NCBI GenBank assembly: GCA_949743325.1
Contig: CATJTQ010000089.1
Location: 1-64,000 of the forward strand
Direction: 5' to 3'
Length of the DNA: 64,000 nucleotides
DNA from: an uncultured Lachnospiraceae bacterium
GTDB taxonomy: Bacteria; Bacillota; Clostridia; Lachnospirales; Lachnospiraceae
Shown here: piece after piece, positions 26,977 to 36,417 of the stretch
Numbering within the stretch: the stretch's first letter is position 1
Layout of the letters: each line of letters starts with the position of its first letter
Notes under the pieces: generated by a model
Told to the model about the DNA's origin: nothing
What the model saw: only the letters and a program-made list of their open reading frames with translations
Database searches by the model: none
Program-made: the position numbers and the translations under genes

Positions 26977-28500
26977 TTACTCTATAAATCTATCAAGTTC
27001 AAACCAAAAAATTGTCCCACATTCACTGCCATTCTCTACACCATATAAAGCATTGTGCAGCTGCAATATATCACGCACAATAGAAAGACCTAATCCTGTA
27101 CCTTTTACAGCTCTTTTATGACTGTTTGACGCCTTATAATATCTGTCCCATACATTTCTTATCTCATCTTCTTCAATACCATAACCTGTGTCCTCCACCT
27201 CAATTCTCACCTTGTTTTGCTTTACAATTTGTCTTACCGTAACTTTTTTGTCATTGCCTGTATAATTAATCGCATTATTAATTAAATTATATAAAACTTG
27301 ATATATTTTATACTCATCCGCTTCAACTTTTACATGCATAGTATATTCAAATCTAATGTCATATCCATCCTGCATCTTTAATTTGCTATATCTTTCCATA
27401 ACCTTTCCAACACTATCTGTCAAATCATATACCAAAGCTTCTTTATTTAATGTACCTTGCTGTAGTTTTGATATTTCCAGCATATCATTTACAAGATTTG
27501 TCAAACGTTCTGCTTCATCTATTATTGTCTGAACATTTTCAGAAGTATTTTCACCTGGAATATCCCTCATCACTTCTGCATATGCCGTTATCATCGTTAA
27601 AGGCGTTCTTAGGTCGTGAGATACATTTGCAATAAGCTCTTGCCTGTACTTTTCTGTCTTCGCAAGCTCTTTTGATGTATAATTAAGAGTATTTGACAGC
27701 TCATCTATCTCTCTGTAATCCCTTCCATCAAAGACTACATTATAATTTCCTTCGGCAAGTTTCTTTGCTGAACTATTTACTTTTATTATTGGTGCTGAGA
27801 TTACTCTGCTAATTAATAATGCCAAAAGTAATGCCATCAATACCATAACTACCGATATCACTATCAATTCTATTCTTAAAGTATTCACTGTAGCTTCAAC
27901 AGGCGTAAGCCTGGCATCCAAAAGAATAAGGCATGAGACGCCGTTTATATCAAGTACAGACGTACATACCATACTTTCATTTCCACCTCTCATTACCTTA
28001 ATTAGATTATCTTCAATAGGCCTTTTATTATCTAATGGTCTATCAATAATATCAAGCTCTGCAGGCAGATCTCTCTTATCCTGAAATTCTCCTCTTTTAT
28101 TCTGTTTATTTGTCTCCTTATCAGATGTAAAGACAAGTTTTCCTCCATTCTCTATTGTCTTATGATAATAAAACACCATATCTTCCATCTTAAGAGAATG
28201 GATTGTACAACCAAATGCGTTTTCAACTGAATATATTGGTTTACCTTCAGAATTAACAACTTCAATACACAAATCATATTTCAGCGACATGTCACCAAGC
28301 TTTTCTAAATTACTTTCATCATTGTCGTTAATAGTTGAGGATAAATCTGAAAGCACATGCTCTACCTCATACCCTTTAATTATTTTATAAAACTTTTCCA
28401 AATATATAATTTGGAAAAACCATAATAAAACTATTAGCAGAACAGCAAATATAAGCATGTACAAAAACACTTTCCATTTTATACTAAATTTTCTCTTCAA
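26977..28500 (-). CDS. Sensor histidine kinase
   Basis: About 507 residues: first membrane helix (about 8-33), an extracellular sensor domain (about 34-205), a second helix, a HAMP linker, then HisKA with the phospho-accepting H in N-V-S-H-D-L-R-T-P and an ATPase domain with D-T-G-Y-G-I and G-T-G-L-G-L. The start is uncertain: I use a TTG at 28500 that overlaps the response regulator by 17 bases; the frame extends to 28551 without a strong ribosome site. It partners with the adjacent regulator. The signal is unknown; no antibiotic or nutrient transport genes are adjacent. Confidence 0.88.
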   Translation of the reverse strand: MKRKFSIKWKVFLYMLIFAVLLIVLLWFFQIIYLEKFYKIIKGYEVEHVLSDLSSTINDNDESNLEKLGDMSLKYDLCIEVVNSEGKPIYSVENAFGCTIHSLKMEDMVFYYHKTIENGGKLVFTSDKETNKQNKRGEFQDKRDLPAELDIIDRPLDNKRPIEDNLIKVMRGGNESMVCTSVLDINGVSCLILLDARLTPVEATVNTLRIELIVISVVMVLMALLLALLISRVISAPIIKVNSSAKKLAEGNYNVVFDGRDYREIDELSNTLNYTSKELAKTEKYRQELIANVSHDLRTPLTMITAYAEVMRDIPGENTSENVQTIIDEAERLTNLVNDMLEISKLQQGTLNKEALVYDLTDSVGKVMERYSKLKMQDGYDIRFEYTMHVKVEADEYKIYQVLYNLINNAINYTGNDKKVTVRQIVKQNKVRIEVEDTGYGIEEDEIRNVWDRYYKASNSHKRAVKGTGLGLSIVRDILQLHNALYGVENGSECGTIFWFELDRFIE

Positions 28501-29158
28501 ATCTATATCCAACTCCCCTAACAGTGACAAGATGTTTTCGATAATCACCAAGACCGCTTCTTAATAGCTTTATATGAGTATCCAGTGTTCTATCATCACC
28601 AAAATAATCATATCCCCACACCTCTGAAATAAGTTTTTCTCTTGAAAGGGCAATATTTTTATTGCGAACCATATAAAAAAGAAGGTCATATTCTTTAGGA
28701 GTCATATTAACCCTTTTTCCATCTACACTAACTATTCTCCCGGAAAAATCTATTGTAAGACCTCCCGCATTAAACACTTCATTTTTTGAAATATCAGTTT
28801 TATTTCTCGAAATTACTGCTTTAACTCTCATCATTAATTCTCTAGGTGAAAATGGTTTTACAACATAATCATCTATTCCAAGCTCAAAACCATGAATTTT
28901 ATCATACTCTTCTCCTCGCGCCGACAGCATTATAACTGGAATATTTTTCTTCCGCTTAATTTCACGACAAGCTGAAAAACCGTCAAGTTCTGGCATCATA
29001 ATATCAAGAATAATCAAATCAATTTTCTCTCTTCTGCAAATTTCAACTGCTTCCATTCCATCATGTGCCTCCACAACTTCATATCCATCAAACTCTGCGT
29101 ATTTACGGATTACAGCCCTAATTTTTTCCTCATCATCTGCAATAAGCAGCCTCTCCAT
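28484..29158 (-). CDS. OmpR/PhoB-family response regulator
   Basis: 224 residues. The receiver domain (1-115) has the acidic pair D-D-E, the phospho-accepting D in L-I-I-L-D-I-M-M-P and the lysine in V-V-K-P-F-S. The C-terminal winged helix (about 130-222) includes T-P-K-E-Y-D-L-L and R-G-V-G-Y-R-F. GGAGG precedes the ATG. It is coupled with the histidine kinase gene by overlap and lies 22 bases after the small membrane protein gene, which may belong to the same transcript. Confidence 0.95.
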   Translation of the reverse strand: MERLLIADDEEKIRAVIRKYAEFDGYEVVEAHDGMEAVEICRREKIDLIILDIMMPELDGFSACREIKRKKNIPVIMLSARGEEYDKIHGFELGIDDYVVKPFSPRELMMRVKAVISRNKTDISKNEVFNAGGLTIDFSGRIVSVDGKRVNMTPKEYDLLFYMVRNKNIALSREKLISEVWGYDYFGDDRTLDTHIKLLRSGLGDYRKHLVTVRGVGYRFEEKI

Positions 29159-29179
29159 TTGTTACTTCCTCCAATCAGC

Positions 29180-29557
29180 TTAAAGTTTTCTAGTTGCCTT
29201 TGCTTTAAAACTTGGTGACAGATATTTTTTCTCAGCATTTTTAACTGCGGATGAATACCAAAAATAAAACACTATCAGAACAATCATACTAATCAGTTCA
29301 ATGACAACAAAATCAATAAGTGTTCCTATTATAATACCTAAACCTCCGCAAACATCCACTATTGCAAAAATAATAGTTTTTTGATAAATTGCATTTATAA
29401 AACCTTTTGTATCTTTACAATTTTTAAGTTGAATATTTTTCCCCACAATCCATCCCGCTTTAATATCACCGCTTTTTTTTGACGAAGAAGCATAATAGAA
29501 ACTATATGCCCCTAATGCAATAAACCAAATTCCAACGATAATTACTAATATATCCAT
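29180..29557 (-). CDS. Small membrane protein, DUF3784-like
   Basis: 125 residues with an N-terminal helix (1-24), then two adjacent helices (about 63-105), and short charged loops with G-W-I-V-G-K-N near residue 36. The length and helix layout match DUF3784-type proteins of Clostridia, whose function is unknown. A good AGGAG site precedes the ATG. It is the first gene of a run leading to the two-component system and may be related to it. Confidence 0.72.
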   Translation of the reverse strand: MDILVIIVGIWFIALGAYSFYYASSSKKSGDIKAGWIVGKNIQLKNCKDTKGFINAIYQKTIIFAIVDVCGGLGIIIGTLIDFVVIELISMIVLIVFYFWYSSAVKNAEKKYLSPSFKAKATRKL

Positions 29558-30020
29558 TGTCCACTCTCCTGTTCTTTAATATAAACTTCAATTTTTTAAA
29601 TTATAAACTAATATCCATTGTTATTCAAGCATTTTCCATTTCTATAAACTGAACTAAACAAACAATTTGTTGTAGTTTATATATTTTATAATACCAATAA
29701 TTTTATATCACAAAGTGATGTAAATACTTTTATGTGCTAAATATCTTTTCTGACATAAGTACTAATAGATTTTAATACTATAATATTAGCTGTTATAAAA
29801 AACAGCAAAACTCACAACGAATTGAATTTGCTAATTTGAATCTAATATGTTAATCTAATAAACATGGTAAAATAATTTATCTATACTAACACCACTAAAC
29901 AACTTTTGTAACAATTGTTAATTACAGTTAGAAACATAATGCTAAATAACAATCAAACATTATTATCTACGCTTTTAACAGCTATATAATGAAAATACAC
30001 TTTAACAGGAGATGTACATA
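29558..30020. other. AT-rich intergenic region before a plus-strand gene
   Basis: About 460 bases without a convincing coding frame. It holds a TATAAT box near 29984 that could serve the downstream plus-strand gene, with no good -35 element. Short palindromes (AACAATTGTT near 29910, ATCACAAAGTGAT near 29706) are the only structure seen. Confidence 0.4.
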
Positions 30021-30485
30021 ATGATTAAAGAATCTAGAAAACAGCAGGCAATAGAAAATTTTATGTCAGGATATAATTGCTCTCAATCCGTATTTGCGGC
30101 TTATGCAGACCTGTTCGGAATAGACAGAGAAACTGCTTTAAAGATATCTGCTTCTTTCGGGGCAGGTATGGGAAGAATGAGAGAAGTATGCGGAACTGTA
30201 TCTGCAATGTTTATGATTGCGGGAATGATAACTGGATGCACTACAGCTGGTGATACATTGGGCAAAAAAGAAAATTATGACACTGTACAGAAATTGACAG
30301 CTATATATAAAGAGAAATATGGCTCTATAATCTGCCGTGAACTTCTTGGATTAAAAAAAGATGCCTCTTTCACTGAGACAATGCCAGATGAGAGAACTAA
30401 AGAATATTATAAAAAAAGACCATGTGTACGACAAGTTGCAGGAGCATGTGATATTTTAGAAGAATATTTTTTTCCGACTAAATAA
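30021..30485 (+). CDS. C_GCAxxG_C_C family protein
   Basis: 154 residues of the C_GCAxxG_C_C / split-Soret-like family, which holds four conserved cysteines and is annotated as redox or metal related. Cys motifs seen: Y-N-C-S-Q-S-V near the N-terminus, V-C-G-T-V-S and G-C-T-T in the middle, and C-R-E-L-L-G and G-A-C-D-I-L in the second half. The ATG at 30021 has AGGAG 8 bases upstream; the ATG at 30012 overlaps that site. Function is unknown. It borders the decayed accessory region. Confidence 0.88.
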   Translation: MIKESRKQQAIENFMSGYNCSQSVFAAYADLFGIDRETALKISASFGAGMGRMREVCGTVSAMFMIAGMITGCTTAGDTLGKKENYDTVQKLTAIYKEKYGSIICRELLGLKKDASFTETMPDERTKEYYKKRPCVRQVAGACDILEEYFFPTK

Positions 30486-30584
30486 AAATTATTCTACAAT
30501 ATTTTTACCAAAATATTTAAATAAATTAAATCTTGGCGAATACCCCAAAATATTAATCAGATTTACCATGCAAAAAAATAAAAA

Positions 30585-30640
30585 GGCATTTGCTATATTC
30601 AACCTAAAGTTGCCCTATAACTAATGCCTTTAAATTTTAA
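30585..30640. terminator. Possible bidirectional terminator
   Basis: A 9-bp stem (30592-30600 with 30623-30631) with a 22-base loop, about 107 bases after the plus-strand gene. The T run is better on the minus strand, where no clear upstream gene remains, so it may be a relic of the lost element. Confidence 0.4.
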
Positions 30641-31039
30641 AATTATTATGGTATCTCTGCAATATATTGATAAACAATAAATCCACAAATACACCATAAG
30701 AGAAAACGGGATAATCAATCTTAACTTCCCACAGGATTCCCTTCAGCTACTGAAATTCTTATTTTGAAAAATGGGGGGATCATCCATCAATCAAACACTA
30801 CTGCAGCTTAGACAACCTTGGCATGTTGTAAAATATTAGCTAAAAATAACAGTTAGCCGAAGGGATCATGCGAGAAATCAAGAATGGGGGTTAGTGTGTA
30901 TCCACACAACCTACACCCAAAATCAAAACTAAAAAAATGAAGTAAAAAACGACATCTATATAACAAAGGGATAAATCTGCAAAACACTAAAACTATTACT
31001 TGCAATAAAAACAGGAATAATGTATAATTAACTTGTGTG

Positions 31040-31125
31040 TATCGCAGATTTCTGTAGTGTGTGGTGGTGAAGCACCATATCCTGCCTGACACGAAGGCCA
31101 TCGTGTCGGGCGGTACACCTTTATC
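31040..31125 (+). other. oriT-like nic region, MOBP type
   Basis: TATCCTG (31078-31084) followed directly by an inverted repeat CCTGACACGA / TCGTGTCGGG (31085-31094 and 31101-31110). This resembles the RP4/IncP nic consensus YATCCTG with flanking GTGAAG-ACC sequence and adjacent hairpin. It lies amid conjugation-gene remnants. The class is inferred from resemblance; the relaxase gene is gone from the window. Confidence 0.55.
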
Positions 31126-31951
31126 TCCTTGATTTTCTCAAATTTATTGTATCACAATTTTTCTTATATAGCAAGAATTTTTTGACATTTTTTTACACTA
31201 TTCTTGTTTTATTTCTTTAATTATAAGAGACCCCCGATATAGTTTTTCAAAATAAACATAGTAGAAATTAAATATATACTATAAAATTCCACAATGATTT
31301 TGTCAATGTTTTGCGAAGTGACTCATACCATTAATCTGTAAAACAACGCAATTGTTCTGCCACTTGCAAGAACATGTATTATTAAGCGCTGTTAAGTATA
31401 TTGATAGAAACGTTTTTATACTATCATTTCTACCAAAGTATATCATATTCACAAAAACTATACAAGTACTTTATATTAAAATTTTAAAAAATAATAGTAT
31501 AATATTCCTTTACCATACAAACTGAATTTAATTAGGTTGAGGAATTGAAAAATAACTGGCTTAATAACAACAGAGTAATGGAGATCTTATAACAATAATA
31601 TGTTCTTGTAGTAATGTTTTCATAATCATAATTTTGTAAAGCCAATCTACTAATCCTAAATGTCTAATTATAATCATCCTTTATCAATTTATCGTAAGCC
31701 CTTTGATATGAATCACATTGCTTAAACAATTATTGATTATCGGGGTGATGGAACGGTATGTAATAGAATCAACTTGTTTTTTTCTACTACCAATACTGCC
31801 CAACATAAACTCATAAGTTTTTCCATAAGTCCCCCCTATTTTTCAAGGCTTTGCGCTATGCTGTCCTCAAAATATGTATCCTTTTCTCTTGTTTTTACCC
31901 TTATGGGCAGGTTTTCAAGGGAAAGTTTTTCTTATTAAGTTTTAATTCATT
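31126..31951. other. Non-coding debris of the accessory region
   Basis: AT-rich. A frame of about 29 codons on the minus strand (31838-31925, ending S-I-A-Q-S-L-E-K) looks like the tail of a conjugative-element protein, without a start. No complete gene is visible. Confidence 0.35.
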
Positions 31952-32131
31952 TTACACAACCTTATCCAAGAGTTTTGCAAATTCCCGCTTTGCCTCTCTT
32001 GTAGCGTGTGCATAAACATTCATGGCGGTGCTTACGTCCGAGTGTCCTAAAAGTTCCTGCACATCTTTTGGCTGTGCCCCATTTGATAACAGGTTCGTTG
32101 TGTAGGTATGACTAAGCTCATGGAAGCGACA
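31952..32131 (-). pseudogene. Tyrosine recombinase (integrase) C-terminal fragment
   Basis: About 59 codons encoding the last part of a phage-type integrase: H-E-L-S-H-T (where R-H is usual, so the box II arginine is lost), L-L-G-H-S-D-V-S-T and Y-A-H-A-T with the catalytic tyrosine region. It is fused without a start to the VirD4 fragment on its 5' side, showing a deletion junction near 32131-32140. Not functional. Confidence 0.85.
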
Positions 32132-32132
32132 A

Positions 32133-32352
32133 ATAGATATTCACTCTTGGTGTCAGAATCGTCCTTATAAATGGCTTTTAGCTGGCTCTGCGCCTGCAAG
32201 ATAAGACAAGCTGATATTTCCATGCTCCGTTTTTCAAGTTTTGGTATCTGCCCGATATTCGCCACTTCATCAAGCAGGCAGCGGACGTGTATGGTAAGCC
32301 TGCCGCCGTACACATCATCTGCCTTGTCGCATAAGATGTAGTGTTGGTCTGA
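32133..32352 (-). pseudogene. VirD4/TraG coupling-protein fragment
   Basis: In-frame coding of about 70 residues with L-C-D-K-A-D-D-V-Y-G-G and L-L-D-E-V-A-N-I-G-Q-I-P (the Walker B region) and I-L-Q-A-Q-S-Q-L-K-A-I-Y-K. This is typical of type IV coupling proteins of Firmicute conjugative transposons. Both ends are cut: the N-terminal ATPase half is missing and the 3' side runs into the integrase tail. It marks a former integrative conjugative element. Confidence 0.85.
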
Positions 32353-32519
32353 ATATTGTCGCTCATGTTCCTCCTTTGGAGTGCAAAAAAGCGCATGGTA
32401 TACACTTCTGTTCCATACGCCTTTACGCTGTTACTCTACTTTTTAATCAGCCTAACTATTTATGAAAATTGCATAAGTTCTTCTTCAATCTCCTTCGCAT
32501 CGTCCATTGTCAAATCCGG

Positions 32520-33322
32520 TTAGCAAACTGGAATTTCCTCAACTGTCAATTTCCCCATTTTTAACATATGTTTAGCGTTTTCCATTAGTGTTTCCCTTTT
32601 AATATCTTTCGCATAAGTCCTCATAATCTGCTCGTCATCAAATAAACTCATCATAATCGTTACTACCTCCACTTCCTTGCTACTAAGATACTGTTTTAAG
32701 ATATTCCTGTCCTTGCAAATACGAATTGTTTCTGTAACTGCCTGTTTCGTCATTCCATGTTCTTTTATCTGCTCGTTAAAAACTTTGCAAAAAATAATAT
32801 ACTCATTCATTATATTGTCCTTATCGCTCTCATATATGACTTTGGCTTTTATTTCAATATCAATATCTGCACCTAAAAAAACTCTTTTGATAAGTATATT
32901 GTATCGGGATTTCTGCCTTTGTTGCCTGTGTATATCACATATAATTCAGGTTTTGGCATTTTTACTTTCTTACTCTTATATAGGCTCCGGTTGGTTCGCT
33001 CAAAATATTCATGGTAACTCTCTGCTAAATACAACAGTATTCTGATTAAAATATTTACCGTTCAACTGGATTGCGCCTCTAACAACAAAAGCAATCTGTT
33101 GTTACCTACCATAATACCCAAATCATTATAGAGATTATCTGTCAAAACATTGTCTATCGTTACAATATCCAGCGTGTCCTCTGTTGCGTCTGTATCCTCT
33201 AGGTGTAATGTTTTATACAGTTTCAACAAATTCTATTTATCTTGGAAAAGGTCTAAAAACACACTGTTTTTTGTGGTACGCTTTGCCTTAACTACCTGCG
33301 TATGTTTTATATCGTCCGACAC
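32520..33322 (-). pseudogene. Rpn/PD-(D/E)XK nuclease family pseudogene
   Basis: A single reading frame of about 265 codons from a GTG at 33322 (GAGG upstream), related to the recombination-promoting nuclease-like / transposase-associated families common in Lachnospiraceae. It has the N-terminal K-R-T-T-K-N-S-V-F-L-D start, the catalytic region with L-L-L-L-E-A-Q, then P-K-P-E-L-Y-V-I-Y-T-G-N and E-T-I-R-I-C-K-D. It is broken by a TAG at 33233, a TGA at 33062 and a one-base loss in a seven-T run near 32874-32881. A 96-codon tail remains open. Confidence 0.8.
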
Positions 33323-33424
33323 CTTACCACCTCGATTTCTAAAAATCTATGGCAATAGATATGATTCAAGGTTCTTTTTGTTATAGCTGATTAAATCGGC
33401 ACTTTTGCAATCATTTCCTTAACT

Positions 33425-33660
33425 TCATTCTTCACACTGACTGCTGTACTGTTTTGAGATAGTAGCATAATCCCCCAAATACTCATAACTCCAAATAATG
33501 TTATAAATCTGTTCTATAGTAAATACTCTGCCGTGATTACTGGCTAACCAATACAGAATTTCAAACTCCGTATTGGTTAGCCTAACCTCAATATCATTTA
33601 CCCAAACACTCCTTTGCGCTAAGTCAATCCTCAATCTCTCAACCTGAATTTCTGTATCTT
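33425..33660 (-). pseudogene. Response regulator C-terminal fragment (OmpR-type)
   Basis: About 75 residues of a winged-helix DNA-binding domain (L-T-N-T-E-F-E-I-L then Y-N-I-I-W). The receiver domain is missing upstream, where stop codons occur, and the last helix shifts frame after G-D-Y-A-T-I-S. A remnant of a two-component gene from an element. Confidence 0.75.
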
Positions 33661-33686
33661 GGAATGTATTACACCATTATCGGTTT

Positions 33687-33905
33687 TTATGGCTTAGCTT
33701 CATGTTCAATAATCAGTTTTGCAAAAGCACTAAATGTATCATCTTCCCTTTTCTCTGCATTTTCAACAAGATTGAAAAAACAACTCGGTACTTCCTTTAA
33801 TTTTAAATTTTTACTGATACATGGAGTGCACCCTTTATCATGTTTTGTAGGGTATAGTGGGCAGTTAAAATTCTTACAAGTACAAAATTGGCTAATATTG
33901 CTCAT
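33687..33905 (-). CDS. DUF6485-like cysteine-rich small protein
   Basis: 72 residues with a Cys-rich start (F-C-T-C-K-N-F-N-C and H-D-K-G-C-T-P-C) followed by S-C-F-F-N-L-V-E-N-A-E, typical of DUF6485. Function is unknown; the cysteines suggest zinc binding. The start at 33905 has a weak ribosome site. It is 20 bases downstream of the GlcG-like gene and may be its operon partner. The frame is intact amid decayed neighbours. Confidence 0.75.
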   Translation of the reverse strand: MSNISQFCTCKNFNCPLYPTKHDKGCTPCISKNLKLKEVPSCFFNLVENAEKREDDTFSAFAKLIIEHEAKP

Positions 33906-33925
33906 ATATCTTTTTGTATTATGCC

Positions 33926-34315
33926 TTATCCGACTAATTTGTCAAATACAGACACCACATATTCTGCGATTGCACAATCCTGTTCTTCTGTTCCTCCGCC
34001 GACACCAATTCCGCCCGCAATTTTTCCATTGACGAACAGCGGATAACCTCCTGCCACTAAAGTAATTCGTGGGGCGTTTGCCTGAATTGCCATAAGTGAA
34101 GCACCCTCCGCCGCACAAGAAGCAACATCTTTCGTTTTACATTGCGTAACAGCAGCTGTATATGCTTTCCCCGACACAAGGGTAATGCTTAATACCAGTG
34201 CTTCTCCATATCTGTGGTATACCCTCAGAAGTCCGTTCTCATCACTAACTGCAAAACTAATGTCTATGCCTATTTCCCTGCTTCGCTTGCCTGTTTCTCC
34301 AAAAAATTTGCTCAT
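33926..34315 (-). CDS. GlcG/HbpS-like protein
   Basis: 129 residues of the GlcG/HbpS (DUF336) family, a domain found in heme-binding and corrinoid-related proteins. The family pattern shows I-S-F-A-V-S-D-E-N-G, then K-A-Y-T-A, and the C-terminal I-G-V-G-G-G-T-E-E-Q-D. Its N-terminus is a little short. Its ATG overlaps the AraC-gene stop (ATGA), so it was probably translated with that regulator. Binding ligand is unknown. No frame lesion is seen. Confidence 0.8.
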   Translation of the reverse strand: MSKFFGETGKRSREIGIDISFAVSDENGLLRVYHRYGEALVLSITLVSGKAYTAAVTQCKTKDVASCAAEGASLMAIQANAPRITLVAGGYPLFVNGKIAGGIGVGGGTEEQDCAIAEYVVSVFDKLVG

Positions 34316-35211
34316 TTCTTTAAATGCTTCCGGATATTCAAGATATCCTCTTTAGGAGCAGAACCGAACATCTTTCGATAATCTCTGATAAACTGTGAAA
34401 TACTCTCATATCCAACATCAACAGACGCTTCTGTCACATTTTTATTTTCGTCAAGCATTAACCGTCTGGCTTCAGTAAGCCGCAGACGTTTCTGACATTG
34501 TAATGGTCCCATTCCAACAGCACTTTTGAATTTTTGATGAAACAAAGACACACTCATATTTCTTTGTTCTGCTAAATTTTCAACGGTAAATGAGTTGTGG
34601 AAATTTTATTTTATCCAACTGTTTGCCTCATATATTTCATCTGCCTGTCCGATATTGGCAATGCTTTGTAGAAATTGTCTGCCACAATTTCCACAAAGGG
34701 TATAATAGATAACTTCCCTCATAATATTTTTTCTTATAAACTCTGACGGGAGCGATTTATTCATAACAGAAAAAATTCTAAAAACAGATTGAAGGACTTC
34801 TCTATCTGATACCGACATTTCTTCTTCATTTAATTTTTCTCCCATAATCCGTTCTGTCAGTTCATTATCCAAATCCAAAATTTCTGTTATGACATCATTC
34901 GGGGTAAACTCAACCGCAAGTGCTAAAAAATCATATTGTTCTGAAAATGCTAAAACCGTTCCCGATAAAGGCGTATCTATTTTAGAAACTGAATACTGAC
35001 CTGCCATATAATCCATAATTCCCGACGGGGTATAAAGCCGAAGCATACCGTCAAGTACAATATACAGATACGGGTTTTCAATTTTCGGCATTTGGATTTT
35101 CTCACCCGTAAATCGGTAGACTGTTATATTCTCAATCCCTGTTTCATTTCTGCCCTCTTTCAATGGCAGATTTCTTATTTCTTCTTGTAAGTTTTTACTA
35201 TTTATCTTCAT
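34312..35211 (-). pseudogene. AraC-family regulator broken by one stop codon
   Basis: The N-terminal sensor domain (AraC_N, residues about 1-190) and the C-terminal helix-turn-helix domain (L-F-H-Q-K-F-K and Y-E-S-I-S-Q-F-I-R-D-Y-R-K-M-F) are in one frame separated by a single TAA at 34606-34608, within the start of the HTH domain. Everything else is intact, so this is a recent loss or an assembly error. The ATG at 35211 is preferred to the GTG at 35223. The gene is coupled to the GlcG-like gene by a stop-start overlap. Confidence 0.8.
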
Positions 35212-35363
35212 ATCGCACCACACTATTTAAAATTTATGTGATACATTATAGCGTATAATTACGAATTTATCTACTGTCACCCGAATTTAACTTACACATT
35301 TTTTGTCTTGCCTGTTCCCATTGTTCGTTACTCAATTTCCTCGGCTTGCGATAACTGACATAT

Positions 35364-35501
35364 GACTTTGGAAAGGTTGTCCTGCATACCGGTATGCTTG
35401 TACAGAGGAAAGAAAAGCGAGCTGTATCGGCATCACATGAGGCTCTGGTAGATACGGATACTTTTGATGTCATTCAGAAATCATTCCAAACAAAAGCATT
35501 T
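35364..35501 (+). pseudogene. Large serine recombinase fragment
   Basis: About 45 codons resembling the recombinase domain of TnpX/TndX-type integrases: M-L-V-Q-R-K-E-K-R followed by S-H-E-A-L-V-D-T-D-T-F-D-V-I-Q-K. A stop lies upstream and the 3' end runs into the FRG fragment in another frame. It is a remnant of an integrating element. Confidence 0.7.
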
Positions 35502-35514
35502 ATCCTTACAATAA

Positions 35515-36018
35515 ACAGTCAATCAACGCAGAACATATATTCCCCCATCTATTGCAAGAAATCGCTGCTATGCTTCAAATGAGAGCACAATCTATCATGA
35601 AGCTATAGGAATGAAGCAAGATGAATTTAAGGGATTGCTCACTCCTTTAGAGGAATTGGCAAAGTTGCAACATTACAGCATTCCTACTCGTTTAGTTGAT
35701 GTAACAATTAATCCGTTAATTGCACTCTATTTTGCAGTAGAGAACACTGATGATTTATCACCTGGTAATGTCCTCCTGTACTTAATTAATGGTTATCCAC
35801 CTTATAGCAAAGAGGCTGTATGCACGCCAATCATTATACAATATTCTGATATGTTACAAATTTCAAACCCTTGGCTATACAGTCAAAAGGGAACTTTTTT
35901 AATTTGTGGAAACGAGGTCGTTAATTGTAACATAACCAATTCGCTTAAATCTTTAGATACTCTCACACCTAGTGTTATCATTCGTATACCATACGAATAT
36001 AAAAAAGTGCAAATGTAG
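35515..36018 (+). pseudogene. FRG-domain protein fragment
   Basis: About 167 codons of an FRG domain, named for its F/W-R-G motif and found in phage-defence and toxin-like proteins: P-P-S-I-A-R-N, then S-T-I-Y-H-E, A-K-L-Q-H-Y-S-I-P-T-R-L-V-D-V-T-I-N-P-L and A-L-Y-F-A-V-E. The N-terminal F/W-R-G itself is absent, since a stop codon at 35512 precedes the fragment. The C-terminus ends early at a stop. Function after truncation is doubtful. Confidence 0.7.
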
Positions 36019-36170
36019 TATGGATATATGTAGCCCGTAATGGTGATAACTATATTCTTAGCAATTGGATTTTACGCGGCCAATGGATTGATCCAACTCT
36101 AAATAAAAAATATCGCCCTCTTACGTTGAAAAACTTTGAATTTGAACGATTAAAAAGTCCAGCAAAATGA
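36018..36170 (+). pseudogene. C-terminal coding scrap following the FRG fragment
   Basis: 50 codons in another frame (starting V-W-I-Y-V-A-R-N-G and ending R-L-K-S-P-A-K), directly after the FRG stop. It could be the frameshifted end of the FRG protein or a different gene. No start codon or ribosome site is seen. Family not recognised. Confidence 0.4.
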
Positions 36171-36252
36171 ACAGCAGACTACCCGTAGCTAAAGACAGCT
36201 AAGAGCAATAGATTTTCTCTACTGCCCTTTCTAATTTCAAACCACTATTATT

Positions 36253-36417
36253 TTATAATATTCCTAATTTCTCTTTAAGAAGCTGTATCCCCTTGACTAC
36301 TGCATTTACACGTTGCGTTTCCATTGCGTCTGCACATTTTTGTATATCTGCAATTTCAGTTGGCGACATTCTAAAACCTACTTTTTCAGTTCGGGGATTA
36401 TCCGTTGGTCTACCCAT
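36253..36417 (-). CDS. Small ribbon-helix-helix-like plasmid/element protein
   Basis: 54 residues starting M-G-R-P-T-D-N-P-R-T, with M-S-P-T-E-I-A-D-I-Q-K in the middle and L-L-K-E-K-L at the end. This matches small CopG/MobC-like proteins carried by Firmicute mobile elements. An upstream ATG (36439, M-S-R-R-K-E-E) with a strong GGGGTG site is one base out of frame in an A run, so the N-terminus may have been shortened by a frameshift. It lies 136 bases after the 51-residue gene on the same strand. Confidence 0.7.
   Translation of the reverse strand: MGRPTDNPRTEKVGFRMSPTEIADIQKCADAMETQRVNAVVKGIQLLKEKLGIL

Noticed and set aside
30853..31101. 82-codon minus-strand frame covering the nic region
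   Set aside because: No ribosome site, and it overlaps the oriT-like hairpin; composition is not protein-like.
35267..35473. 68-codon minus-strand frame opposite the serine-recombinase scrap
   Set aside because: The opposite strand matches recombinase better; no start signal. The R-K-P-R-K-L-S-N-E-Q-W segment is intriguing but unplaced.
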